A DNA stretch of 64,000 nt from Teredinibacter haidensis (GCF_014211975.1 NZ_CP060084.1:4165001-4229000), one strand, 5' to 3'. Shown: positions 1-9,592, counted from the first letter of the stretch. Notes: a model not told the origin generated them from the letters alone. Numbers and translations: made by a program.

Positions 1-103
1 GCGTGATAACGCTGGTTTTACCACTCCCGGCTCCGGCCAGCACGAGGCATGGACCATCAATGTAGAGTACGGCTTCTTTCTGACGGGGGTTTAGCTGCGC
101 CAC
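1..103 (-). CDS. rep: ATP-dependent DNA helicase Rep, N-terminal fragment
   Basis: This is the first 34 codons of a superfamily 1 helicase that runs off the left edge. Read leftwards from a GTG at 103-101 it gives VAQLNPRQKEAV followed by GPCLVLAGAGSGKT, which is the Q-motif region and the Walker A of Rep/UvrD helicases. An AGGA sequence about 8 bases before the GTG supports this start, and no ATG exists between it and the upstream in-frame stop. Rep unwinds DNA ahead of stalled forks. UvrD cannot be fully excluded from so short a piece, but the QLNPRQKEAV opening fits Rep better. Confidence 0.8.
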   Translation of the reverse strand, partial: MAQLNPRQKEAVLYIDGPCLVLAGAGSGKTSVIT

Positions 104-135
104 GCTGCGATCCTGGGATAAAGGGCGAGCGATTT

Positions 136-155
136 TAACAGATTCTGGTCTGTTA
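136..155. promoter_or_regulatory. Inverted repeat upstream of rep
   Basis: TAACAGA and TCTGTTA form a perfect 7-bp inverted repeat with a 6-bp spacer, about 33 bases upstream of the rep start. A further TCTGTTA half copy lies beside it at 160-166 and a CTGTCGACAG palindrome at 195-204. The position suits an operator or a leader hairpin. It does not match the LexA box. No function is assigned. Confidence 0.35.
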
Positions 156-386
156 ATAATCTGTTAGTCATCGTTTGTGGCGTTAGGTTACAGGCTGTCG
201 ACAGTGTTACAGCGAGATGAAACAGCGCATAACCGACAGAAAGAGGGGCGTTAGAGGTAAATGTTTGAACGTACCTACTAGCATTGGGACTGTATTTGGG
301 CGGTGATCAGCGTTTCCCTAGAAATAAGTGGGGGCCGCAAAGCTTTCAGATACTCCCATAGTGCTGGTAAATTTTATTTGGAGCTA

Positions 387-1400
387 TTAGTTGAGGTTGT
401 CAATTTCAACAATGATCCGTCGAATAATATGCAAAGCGGAATCAATACCCTGCATATCCGTATACAAATTCCCATCATTCCCTGAGTGATGGCCGTGCCC
501 AATAGGTTTCATTACAAAAACGAGATGCTCGGAATCCAAATCAATTGTTGTTTGATAAATAATGGACGGCTGCGCTGGGTTTCCGCTACCGCTATAGATG
601 GGGTCTTCCGGATAACGGTCTTTTGTATAGTATCGGTTGTAGTCGAACGAACGGTTTATCTCGGCCAGAACCTGGAATCGACGTAAGGACTGGGGCAGGC
701 GAGCTTTAAGTGTGAAGTGTCCTTTTGGTGTGGCGCCTGTGAGCGCGTCAAGTTTAGTGGCCTGGTTGCCCTGCTGCCATTTGTGTAACCAGTAGGGAAA
801 CGATTCTTTTCTTTCAACAATATCTGTTCGCAGTGGGTCGTGAGGAAATAGAAATGAGTAGCCGGTTTTAGCGGTAATAAATAACGTGCGAATATGGTTG
901 TTTTCCATATTTTCTAACCAAAAGACCATCTGCGGCGGGCTGGTAATTATTTTTCCCCATATGAAGGGGGAAGCTCTGTCGCGGTAATTCTCGCCAGCCT
1001 TAACTTCGATACTAAGAACGTTTAATGCACTATCGACGTTTAGACGGAGCGTTTGATTTTGTTCGTCTACCACAACAGCCGTTTGCTTAATTTTATGACT
1101 GAAATCGAGAAAAGAAGATACAGGAATTAGCCTAAGGTAGGTTGCGGTTGTGGCCAGGAGAATTGTTCCTAAGGCCATTGCAACAATGGTTAGCGATAAC
1201 CGGCGGGTAAAGTAGCTTGCGAGTATTGTAAAATTATTACGGAGGTGAAAGATCGCGGTGATTACTAATAGAAATCCAAAGCAAATATGAATGCCATAAA
1301 AAAATGAGTTGTAAGGTATGAAATATAAAATTACCCCGCTTACGGAGAGAGCTAAAAAAATGATTAGGAGAAAAAGAGATGCATAGAGTTTGTTTTTCAT
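387..1400 (-). CDS. Membrane protein of unknown function in the NRPS-PKS operon
   Basis: A protein of 337 residues that I do not recognise with certainty. Three hydrophobic helices are visible near residues 4-29, 33-54 and 69-91. The first two carry histidines in GIH and FHL, as in small DUF4405-like cytochrome-type membrane modules. The remaining 240 residues are polar and probably face the periplasm, with a DALTGATPKG motif and a His-rich GHGHH stretch near the C-terminus. It starts 9 bases after the stop of the hydrolase gene at 1410-2237 and is the last gene of the three-gene operon starting at 9364. A role in export, redox chemistry or self-protection linked to the NRPS-PKS product is possible but is inference only. 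Confidence 0.6.
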   Translation of the reverse strand: MKNKLYASLFLLIIFLALSVSGVILYFIPYNSFFYGIHICFGFLLVITAIFHLRNNFTILASYFTRRLSLTIVAMALGTILLATTATYLRLIPVSSFLDFSHKIKQTAVVVDEQNQTLRLNVDSALNVLSIEVKAGENYRDRASPFIWGKIITSPPQMVFWLENMENNHIRTLFITAKTGYSFLFPHDPLRTDIVERKESFPYWLHKWQQGNQATKLDALTGATPKGHFTLKARLPQSLRRFQVLAEINRSFDYNRYYTKDRYPEDPIYSGSGNPAQPSIIYQTTIDLDSEHLVFVMKPIGHGHHSGNDGNLYTDMQGIDSALHIIRRIIVEIDNLN

Positions 1401-1409
1401 GCTATGTTT

Positions 1410-2237
1410 TTAACAGAAACTTTCTTGAAGCCAAGCTGTAATTCTGTCAATTACCTGTTTGCGTGCCTTTCCTCTGGAAAATGTGTGATCAAAGTAAGGG
1501 TACATTTGTACTTGAAGTAAGTCTTTGGTGTCTAAAGGGGCTAAAACGTCTTTTAGTTGATTTTGATAGTTGCAATAATATTCAACTCCCCGGGTAAAGA
1601 CGTATAGCATTCGAACGCTTCTTTCCAGAAGCGATGAGAAATCGAGGCAAAGTTTTTCTTTAGAGGGAAATGCGCGAGCTAAAGCTTCAGATTTTTGATC
1701 AAATACGCCTTTGTGCTCGGTGCAACAACGTTTTTTAAACAATTTCAATATTTTTTCCTTTATAAAACGGGGGGAGGAAAATCTGTTACTGTAATACTTT
1801 ATTGAATACTTGTAATTTTTAGGGCAATAGCCATCAAGATTAACGGTTCCGATTACTCGAGAATCCAGAGTGGCTACTCTGTGGGAATTGTCGGCACCGG
1901 AACATAGCCCCATTAATACGAATTTATTCTGATGATAAGCGCCAGACAAGTAATCCATGGTTTCACTAAGATCTGCTATAGATGCTGGTGAGGAGTCCGG
2001 TAGTAGGCGCATTTTACTGTCGCCTATGCCGGAAATATCCATGCGTAGAACGATATAGTCTAACGACTGAAGCTTGCGCGCCAAATCTACACTCAACCGA
2101 AATGGGCCTACCTTGTGGAGCAGGCCAGAGTTGAGAATAATAACAATAGGTAGCGTCGGTGCGCTGAGGGCTTGAGGCTCAGAAATAACACCCGTCAGCG
2201 CTGATTTTTTGCCAAAGAAAATAGCTTTTTCTCTCAT
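1410..2237 (-). CDS. Alpha/beta hydrolase with Cys at the nucleophile elbow
   Basis: A single-domain alpha/beta hydrolase of 275 residues. The strand-turn-helix reads GLCSGAD, placing Cys112 where most members have Ser. The oxyanion region VIILNSGLLHKVGP and the FDxxGxGDS-like motif MDISGIGDS are also clear. This resembles the 'hydrolase 1' type found with exosortase A systems (GLCD/SGA elbow), though no exosortase or PEP-CTERM gene is seen here. Its ATG overlaps the NRPS-PKS stop in an ATGA, so the two are translationally coupled. A type II thioesterase, product-release or editing role for the NRPS-PKS is the likely inference. The acid-histidine part of the triad may include the late FDHTF motif, whose His fits a catalytic His. 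Confidence 0.75.
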   Translation of the reverse strand: MREKAIFFGKKSALTGVISEPQALSAPTLPIVIILNSGLLHKVGPFRLSVDLARKLQSLDYIVLRMDISGIGDSKMRLLPDSSPASIADLSETMDYLSGAYHQNKFVLMGLCSGADNSHRVATLDSRVIGTVNLDGYCPKNYKYSIKYYSNRFSSPRFIKEKILKLFKKRCCTEHKGVFDQKSEALARAFPSKEKLCLDFSSLLERSVRMLYVFTRGVEYYCNYQNQLKDVLAPLDTKDLLQVQMYPYFDHTFSRGKARKQVIDRITAWLQESFC

Positions 2238-5200
2238 GTTGTTACCCCTTCAATAAGGGAGGATATCTTTAGGATCATCTCGCTGGGTAGAATCGCATTT
2301 TGAAATTGTTGGAAATCATACCAGTCTACATTTTCCTTCAGCAAATGATATTCTGCTGTTGGGAATCGGGATTTTAGGCTGGACAGAAAAAATAAAAATT
2401 CGTCATCGTCGTGGGAAGAGGTAATGGCGATATTTCGGCAGTACTGAAATATCGCATTCATTAACTGGCTGCTTTCAATTTCTTTTTGTATTTCTTCGGT
2501 ATAGTAAAATCCCAAAATCTCGTTATTATCGGCGCCGAGCTGCTCATCGGAGGGGTAGGGGTAGGTTCTTTTTTCTTCGATAAGTGCTTTTTGGTTCATT
2601 TTTTTAAGGGATGTGAGATATTTTGAACCGCAAATTACGGGGTTCCACAGAACTAGAGTCTCAACAGCTAAACCATTGTCTATCGCCTTGGCTGCAAGTA
2701 CGGAACCAAAGCGTAGAGAGACAATAGAGATTTTTGATAGGCCGCTCATAATTCTGAGCTGCTCTGCTGCGCGTGAAATATCTTTTGCCCACCTATCGAC
2801 ATTCCAATCCTCTTGGCCTCCCAAGGAATCACCTGTACCATAGTAGTCGAACTTAAAGACGGGAATACCTTTAGCGATAAGTTGGTTAGCAAGTAGCCGG
2901 AACGCCCAATGGGATTTCATATATTCCTGCCCAATGGGGTAACAAAACAGAACGCCCGTGTCGGAAATTATTTCTTTTGGTGTATGACAAATACCATAAA
3001 GTTCATTATTGTTTCCGAAGTATATAGGTGAAGTTCCCGGCTTTTGTTTTTTCTCTTGATATCCACCGGATTTTGGATTGGGTTGAATATCTGGTAGCAC
3101 TATACCCTGTTTCCGCAATATCTCTCCCAGTGTTACGGTGTTTTCTTCGTTTGCGATTTTTTCGTAAATACCTCGGAGCAAAAATTGCCATTGAGATATT
3201 TCTTCCAACGAAAAAATGTCTGAGTTGTGCTGAAACTCCAGTACTGTGTCGTTGTTTCTACTAACGACCGCGTTAATAAAAATATCGAAGCTTTCAAAAT
3301 GTCGCGGACTAATATCGTAACTCGCCTCGATGTTATGAAAGGGGAATTGTTCGACGTCCATTTTTGGGCTGTAATTCATGCAAATTTGAATAAAGGGCTC
3401 GGTAGTTTCCAGTTTTTCACTTGTAAGGTGTTGAAATGGAAGGTCAAAGTTATCAACGGCTTCAGTAATGGCATTCTTAAGTGAATTTGAAAAGTCGTTT
3501 AAAGCTAAGCCGGGGTCAAGTTGGCTGAGTATGGGCATATAGTGTAAGCAATTTCCAACTAGGTCACGCTGGTGAGTGATTGCCTGGCCTGCTGTAGGCA
3601 TTCCAATAACGAGCTTCCTTTGGCCGGTAAGACCATATACCAATAGTTTTAGTCCTGCGAGCAATAGGGTGTAGTAGCTGCAATTAAGCTGAGCCGCCTT
3701 TTTGTTAAGTGATTCGGCTATCTCTTTATTAAGGCATAGATCTTTTCGGGTACCGTTAAACGTTCTGTGTTGTATCGTATTGGTCCTCTGTGGGTAAACA
3801 ATGGCCTCAATTGATTCTCGAAACCTCTCTTTCCAGTAGCTTCGCGAAGAGGCACTGGCTGATGATGTCTGTTCTTCCAGATATTTTTGAAAAGACTTAG
3901 ACTCTGCGAGCTGGGGGCGTTCGCCCGTAACTTCGGCGCTATAAAGTGCTCCCAAATCTTTCACCAATACATCTAACGACCAACCGTCACAGATGGCGAG
4001 ATGCGTCGTCATAATTAGTTTGTAATCCCCTTCTGATAACTTGATAGCGGTGGCGCGTAATAACGGGGCTCGATGAAGATTAAATTCCTGACTAAATTCG
4101 GTTTTCTGTACCTGACGAAGGCGTTCGGCTTTGTCGCCGTCGGGCAAGCGCGATAAGTCATGTTGTGCTAGGGGTTGCGGCATGGGTGTTGTGGTGCGTA
4201 GACGATCGCCGAATTCGGTATAGCTCATGCGCAGGGCATCGTGCCTTAATACCAACTGATTTAAAGCGTATTCCATGTTGTCGATCGAAAAGGTCTCGCC
4301 TTTTAGGTTGATAGTAATGGATTCGTTGAAAGAACAGGAAGCGCTGTACCCGTAACGGCCGATGAGTTCGAAGATTTCCCTCTGGAAGCTGGAAGTTGGA
4401 ATTCCTTCGATATTAGTCGGCTTAGGGTTGGCGTTGGTTGGGTCCGTTAATGATTTATTTTCTTCAACGGATTCGGACTGGTTTCTTTCAATGCGCTCAC
4501 ACAGTTTTTCAATACTAGAGTATTCACTGGCAAGCTGTTTAAAACTGAGACCTACGTTGAAATCACTTTTCAATTTGAATGCGATTTGAGTAAGGAATAA
4601 TGAGTCGAGTCCCAGCTCGGAAAAGCTAAGAGATTGGTCCATATCATCGCCAAATTCGACGCCGGAAATTTCCTCAAGAATATGGATCAGTTTTTTATCA
4701 ACACTTAGGGGTATTGTGATAGATGGGCTGTCCGTACTCTCTATGTTTGCGTGAGCGGTGATAGGTTTTTGGTTCGATACTTCTTCATTAGCACGCGTAT
4801 AAATATTGTATAACGGCTCTAACCAATAGCGCTTTCTTGCAAAAGGGTAAGTAGGTAGCGGGATTCTTTTACGTTGCTGCGAACCCCAAAAGGCAGGTCG
4901 ATCAATGGATATGCCTTTTAACCAGAGCTGACCCATTGCCTGTAGTATCGCTTGCCACTCACGATTGTCTTTTTCTGTATCGGCAAGTGATGGAATTGCT
5001 GTTTTTTCACCGGGGATTGTTATTTGTTGCTTCGCCATGGTTGTGGCAACGGAGCGCGGACCGACTTCCAGAAGCAGGCGCTTTGGTTGTTCCCAAATTT
5101 TTCCGATAGCTTCGCAGAACCGTACAGGAGAGCAAAGCTGTCGACCCCAGTACAGAGGGTCGGTAATTTCGTCCTTAGTGATCCAGTTCCCCGTCGCTGT

Positions 5201-8200
5201 TGATACAAAGGGAATTTTAGGGGGGTTGCGTTGAGCCGAAGAAATTAGCTCGCAAAGCGGTTGGGATGCGGGTTCCATCATTGTCGAATGGAACGCTCTG
5301 GAGACATGTAATGCGGTACTATCTATGTTGTTTTCTTGTAGTGTTTTTTTCAGTTTGTCAATAAGCTCATGGGGCCCGGAGGCAACGGAAAGCGCAGGGC
5401 CGTTTGATGCCGCAAGACAAATGCCGGGAAACAGGTGTTGTTCCAGCTCTGCTGCTGGCAACCTGACGGAGAGCATTCCCCCTTCCTGCTGTTCACTCAT
5501 TAAACGAGCACGCTCAGAGACAATATGCAGTCCATCTTCTAGAGTGAACACTCCGGAGAGAACCGCACAAACATACTCGCCAATGCTATGGCCTACCATC
5601 ATATCGGGGTATACACCCCAGGAGTTCCACAGTTTTGCCAAGGCATATTCAATGGTAAACAGTGCTGGTTGCTGGTAACGAGTATCGGTCAATTTCGTTC
5701 GCGCTTTAGCGGTATCGCGGTCTTCAGGATAGAGTACGGTGCGCAAATCACAGTGAAGGTGAGGCGTCAAAATTTCTGCACAGTGGTTTACTGTTTCTCT
5801 AAACACGGACTCTTCTTGATAAAAGTTCAAGCCCATATTGACATAGTGTGATCCCTGTCCAGGAAAGACAAAAACTAATTCCGGTGCCTTCGCCTGTAGT
5901 AAATGTCGGTTAATTTTTCCGGGTTGTTTAAGCCGGGATATCAGCGCTTCATTTGTTGGTCCGACCAAGAATTGACGGTGATTAAAATCTGCTCGACCGT
6001 TATGTAAGGTAAAGGCTATATCGGCTATTTTTGTTTCCGGGTGCTTTTCTAAAAAAGTGGCCAGATTGACGCAACTCTGGTTTAGTGCTTCTTCAGTCTT
6101 TGCCGAGAGCATCAGTAGTTGTTCTGGCCTGGATGGGCCAGAGTCCTGTGTGTTGGGGGCTTCTTCAAGTATGGCGTGACCATTGGTTCCACCGAAACCA
6201 AATGAGCTGGCCGCCGCAAGCCGTTTGTACTTGGCTCTTGGCCACTCTAGTAATTTGTCGACGACGTAAAATGGACTGTTTTTGAAATCTATTTTTGGGT
6301 TGGCTTTGGTGTAGTGAAGTGTTGCAGGAATCTTTTCGTGCTTTAAAGATAGCGCTACTTTTATAACTGCGGCTGCTCCTGCAGCAATAGTGGGGTGTCC
6401 GAGATTGCTTTTAATCGAGCCCAGACCGCAAAATTGTTTTGCTTCAGTGTCTCGCCTATAAATTTGCGTTAGAGCTTCTACTTCAATGGGATCGCCAATT
6501 GGGGTTCCGGTGCCGTGAGTCTCGATATAGGATATTTCGGATGGCGACACGCCCGCGCGGGCGAGGGCCATGGCGATAACTTTTTTTTGGCCTTCGATAC
6601 TCGGTGCAAGGTAGCTGATTTTATTGGCGCCATCATTATTTAACGCAGTGCTTTTAATGCTCGCGTAAATGGTATCTCCATCACGTAAGGCATCGTTTAG
6701 ACGTTTTAACACCACAATTCCAGCGCTATCGCTAAACAGGGTTCCGGCCGCCTCGGCATCAAAGGGGCGGCAGTGGCCATCGGGTGAGAATACACCACCT
6801 TCTTCAAAGAGCTGCCCGCTGTATTGGGGTGTTTGCAGTGAAATTCCGCCAGCGAGAGCCATATCAGTCTGGCCTGTTGTGAGGCTGAAACAGGCGTTGT
6901 CTATTGCTGTCATGGCTGTGGAGCAAGCGGTGTGCACGCTGACTGCCGGGCCAGTTAAATTAAGTTTGTTGGCCACGCGTGTGGCGATATGGTCTTTTTC
7001 GTTGCCCACCATTACCGAAAACGGGCCGACCATTTTCACAATATCGGTATGCTGCATAACGTTGAGAGGGTAGTAGTGGTTGTTGCCAATACCGGCGTAG
7101 ACGCCAATAAGTCCGTCGAATTTTTCGGAGGTATAACCGCTGTTTTCCAGAGCGGCCCACGCGAGTTCGAGAAACACTCTTTGTTGCGGGTCAATGGTTT
7201 TTGCTTCGGTGGGATTAATACCGAAGAAAGCGGCGTCGAATTTGTCCCCATCGGGAATAATACCGCGAGCAAAAACGTAGTTTTTGTCGTCAGTTAGGCT
7301 GGGATCGAGTCCTGGACCAAGTTGCTCTTTTGTGAAAAAAGTGACGGTCTCTTTTCCTGCGCAAAGGTTTTCCCAGAGCTCATCGGTATTGTAAGCGCCG
7401 GGAAAGCGCCCGCTCATACCGATAATGGCTATCTCGTTCTCGCCTCTTTTTTTGGCAGAAAGAGTCTGCTTCAGGCTAGCCGATCGTTCGAAAATTTTAT
7501 CGATTTCAATATTGTTATCTGCGCTGCCTTCAAGGCGCAATGCTAATGACCGAACCGTTGGATGTTGAAAAAGTTTTACTAAGGGGAGCGTGATATTTTC
7601 CTGATCGTTTAACTCGGTCACCACCATCATAGAAAGCAGAGAGTTTCCGCCGATATCAAAAAAATTATCGTCGACGCCTACTTTGTCCATATTCAGCAGG
7701 TTTTTCCATATGGAACACAATATTTTCTCAAGTTTGGTGCCCGGCGCTATGTACGGCTGGTTGAGATCGGGGCGGGAAATGGTTCCCTGTGGCAGAGCCT
7801 TTCGGTCGGTTTTTCCATTCGGCATTAGCGGCATGTTCTCGATCAAGATGAAGGCCGCGGGTATCATATAGTCCGGTAATCTAGAGGCCAAAAATTGTCT
7901 CAGTTCGGGGATAGAAAACTTTTTTTGTTTGTCGACTACGAGATAGGAAAGAAGGCGTTTTTCACCCAAGGAGTCATTACTGGGAATGACGGTCGCGGTT
8001 CGTATGGCCTCATGCTTTAACAGTTCTGCTTCAATCTCACCCAGCTCAATGCGTAGGCCGCGAATTTTAACCTGGAAATCGATTCGACCCAGGTACTCTA
8101 TATTGCCATCCGGCAAAAAGCGGCCGAGATCACCAGTTTTGTAAAGCTTGGCGTTTGCTTCGGTTGAAAATGGGTTGTCGATAAATTTTTCTTCCGTGAG

Positions 8201-9364
8201 TGTTGGTCGTTTCCAATAACCATCGGATAAACCAATACCGCCAATGTGTAGCTCTCCTTCCTCTCCTCCGGCAACGGGGTTGAGGTTTTCATCCAAGCAG
8301 TACATTTGAATATTGCTGATAGGCTTACCAATTGGCACAAGTGTCGAAATATCGCCCGGCTTACACTCCCAGTAGGTTACATCTACAGCCGCTTCGGTAG
8401 GTCCATATAAGTTATGTAAGCGTGCATGCATGGCGTTAAAAAAACGCTTTGTTAATTCGTGCGGAAGCGCTTCGCCACTGCAGAAGACTTCTTTCAATGA
8501 AGTTATACGATTGAGTCCTGGCGTACTGAGAAATAGGCTCAGCATTGAGGGTACGAAATGCAGGACAGTAATATTTTGTTTTTCAATAATATCGATAAGG
8601 TACTGCGGGTCTTTATGCCCGCCAGCATTGGCCATTACCAATTTGGCACCGACGATAAGCGGCCAAAAAAACTCCCAGACAGAAACATCAAAACTCATGG
8701 GTGTTTTTTGCAGGATCCTGTCGCTTTCGGAAATATTGTATTCAACCTGCATCCATATCAAACGATTAATAATTGCGCGATGAGAAATCATGGCCCCTTT
8801 GGGTTTTCCGGTGGAACCGGAGGTGTAAATCATATAGGCGAGATCGGTGGGCCGGCTGTTTATTGTTGGATTTGTGCCTGGTTGTCGTGAGAATGTTTCA
8901 GTTGAGTTACCCAAAAGGAGGGCATGAATTGTTAAATCTGGAATTAAGCTCTCGTACTTGCTTTCGGTAACCATGATTGAAATGCAAGAATCGGTTGCCA
9001 TAAAGACTAGGCGGCTAATTGGGTAGTCTGGATCGAAGGGAACGTAGGCCCCGCCAGATTTTAAAATTCCGAGTAAACCAACCACCATTTCGATCGATCG
9101 ATCGATACAAATACCGACCAGTGAGTTTTTTGTTACACCGAGTTGTATGAGTTCGTGTGCTAATTTATTAGCTTTGGTGTTTAGTTCACCATAGGTTAAT
9201 GTTGCATTGTTGTGAATAACGGCAGTGGCGTTTGGCGCCCGCGCGGCTTGGCGTTCAATCAGATGGTGTAAGGAAAAGTCATACCGGGCCTGAGCCAAAG
9301 TGGTATGCCATTGGTTTGAAGTTTCGGCGGACAGTGTTTCTCTTAGCGTTTTCACGATCAGCAA
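2234..9364 (-). CDS. Hybrid NRPS-PKS: A-PCP-KS-AT-ACP-C-hydrolase-like domain
   Basis: A 2376-residue assembly line. Adenylation domain, residues about 30-525 (YTSGSTGKPKG, YGPTEA, NGKTDRKALP); reading its pocket positions gives DVWHFSLVDK, the serine code of EntF. PCP: phosphopantetheine Ser575 in GGNSL. Ketosynthase, about 650-1080: Cys814 in TACSTA, His in THGTGT and NLGH. Acyltransferase, about 1160-1450: Ser1260 in GHSIGEY, and RAFH, which suggests malonyl-CoA. ACP: Ser1588 in LGLDSL. Condensation domain, about 1650-2080, with H1788-L-A-I-C-D-G where HHxxxDG is expected, so the second His is Leu1789. The last 250 residues form an alpha/beta hydrolase-like domain with Arg2218 at the elbow (SLRFG), as in exosortase-associated 'hydrolase 2' proteins. 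There is no ketoreductase and no classical thioesterase. The start is TTG at 9364, or GTG at 9355, which has better spacing from AGGAAGGA. Confidence 0.93.
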   Translation of the reverse strand: MLIVKTLRETLSAETSNQWHTTLAQARYDFSLHHLIERQAARAPNATAVIHNNATLTYGELNTKANKLAHELIQLGVTKNSLVGICIDRSIEMVVGLLGILKSGGAYVPFDPDYPISRLVFMATDSCISIMVTESKYESLIPDLTIHALLLGNSTETFSRQPGTNPTINSRPTDLAYMIYTSGSTGKPKGAMISHRAIINRLIWMQVEYNISESDRILQKTPMSFDVSVWEFFWPLIVGAKLVMANAGGHKDPQYLIDIIEKQNITVLHFVPSMLSLFLSTPGLNRITSLKEVFCSGEALPHELTKRFFNAMHARLHNLYGPTEAAVDVTYWECKPGDISTLVPIGKPISNIQMYCLDENLNPVAGGEEGELHIGGIGLSDGYWKRPTLTEEKFIDNPFSTEANAKLYKTGDLGRFLPDGNIEYLGRIDFQVKIRGLRIELGEIEAELLKHEAIRTATVIPSNDSLGEKRLLSYLVVDKQKKFSIPELRQFLASRLPDYMIPAAFILIENMPLMPNGKTDRKALPQGTISRPDLNQPYIAPGTKLEKILCSIWKNLLNMDKVGVDDNFFDIGGNSLLSMMVVTELNDQENITLPLVKLFQHPTVRSLALRLEGSADNNIEIDKIFERSASLKQTLSAKKRGENEIAIIGMSGRFPGAYNTDELWENLCAGKETVTFFTKEQLGPGLDPSLTDDKNYVFARGIIPDGDKFDAAFFGINPTEAKTIDPQQRVFLELAWAALENSGYTSEKFDGLIGVYAGIGNNHYYPLNVMQHTDIVKMVGPFSVMVGNEKDHIATRVANKLNLTGPAVSVHTACSTAMTAIDNACFSLTTGQTDMALAGGISLQTPQYSGQLFEEGGVFSPDGHCRPFDAEAAGTLFSDSAGIVVLKRLNDALRDGDTIYASIKSTALNNDGANKISYLAPSIEGQKKVIAMALARAGVSPSEISYIETHGTGTPIGDPIEVEALTQIYRRDTEAKQFCGLGSIKSNLGHPTIAAGAAAVIKVALSLKHEKIPATLHYTKANPKIDFKNSPFYVVDKLLEWPRAKYKRLAAASSFGFGGTNGHAILEEAPNTQDSGPSRPEQLLMLSAKTEEALNQSCVNLATFLEKHPETKIADIAFTLHNGRADFNHRQFLVGPTNEALISRLKQPGKINRHLLQAKAPELVFVFPGQGSHYVNMGLNFYQEESVFRETVNHCAEILTPHLHCDLRTVLYPEDRDTAKARTKLTDTRYQQPALFTIEYALAKLWNSWGVYPDMMVGHSIGEYVCAVLSGVFTLEDGLHIVSERARLMSEQQEGGMLSVRLPAAELEQHLFPGICLAASNGPALSVASGPHELIDKLKKTLQENNIDSTALHVSRAFHSTMMEPASQPLCELISSAQRNPPKIPFVSTATGNWITKDEITDPLYWGRQLCSPVRFCEAIGKIWEQPKRLLLEVGPRSVATTMAKQQITIPGEKTAIPSLADTEKDNREWQAILQAMGQLWLKGISIDRPAFWGSQQRKRIPLPTYPFARKRYWLEPLYNIYTRANEEVSNQKPITAHANIESTDSPSITIPLSVDKKLIHILEEISGVEFGDDMDQSLSFSELGLDSLFLTQIAFKLKSDFNVGLSFKQLASEYSSIEKLCERIERNQSESVEENKSLTDPTNANPKPTNIEGIPTSSFQREIFELIGRYGYSASCSFNESITINLKGETFSIDNMEYALNQLVLRHDALRMSYTEFGDRLRTTTPMPQPLAQHDLSRLPDGDKAERLRQVQKTEFSQEFNLHRAPLLRATAIKLSEGDYKLIMTTHLAICDGWSLDVLVKDLGALYSAEVTGERPQLAESKSFQKYLEEQTSSASASSRSYWKERFRESIEAIVYPQRTNTIQHRTFNGTRKDLCLNKEIAESLNKKAAQLNCSYYTLLLAGLKLLVYGLTGQRKLVIGMPTAGQAITHQRDLVGNCLHYMPILSQLDPGLALNDFSNSLKNAITEAVDNFDLPFQHLTSEKLETTEPFIQICMNYSPKMDVEQFPFHNIEASYDISPRHFESFDIFINAVVSRNNDTVLEFQHNSDIFSLEEISQWQFLLRGIYEKIANEENTVTLGEILRKQGIVLPDIQPNPKSGGYQEKKQKPGTSPIYFGNNNELYGICHTPKEIISDTGVLFCYPIGQEYMKSHWAFRLLANQLIAKGIPVFKFDYYGTGDSLGGQEDWNVDRWAKDISRAAEQLRIMSGLSKISIVSLRFGSVLAAKAIDNGLAVETLVLWNPVICGSKYLTSLKKMNQKALIEEKRTYPYPSDEQLGADNNEILGFYYTEEIQKEIESSQLMNAIFQYCRNIAITSSHDDDEFLFFLSSLKSRFPTAEYHLLKENVDWYDFQQFQNAILPSEMILKISSLIEGVTT

Positions 9365-9592
9365 TTCCTTCCTAGAGATGCTTCCCTACGTTAAATATAG
9401 AATATTTTTGGTGTGGGAGCGTGAGGGTATCGAAGGATATTGTTTGAACACCCATCTGATTATTTTTTTGTTTCTCCATAGTTTCGCGCCGATTATGAAT
9501 AAATGCGTTATACAAGCAGTATTACCCAATGCGTTGGTGCTGGCGTGTGTTTAATCAAATAGTTTCCAGTAATCTGAATAACATAGATCTAT

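Noticed and set aside
2234..3000. A frameshifted or decayed thioesterase at the end of the NRPS-PKS
   Set aside because: The frame is open and the alpha/beta-hydrolase motifs (YPIGQEYM, FDYYGTGDS) are intact; Arg at the elbow looks like a family feature and not decay.
5325..7297. Several open frames of 60-134 codons on the + strand inside the NRPS-PKS gene
   Set aside because: They lie opposite an intact, strongly conserved coding frame, have no recognisable motifs, and are the expected antisense shadows.
1410..9364. An exosortase/PEP-CTERM system, suggested by the two hydrolase types
   Set aside because: No exosortase, PEP-CTERM substrate or Prs-type regulator is present in the window; only the hydrolase fold types are similar.
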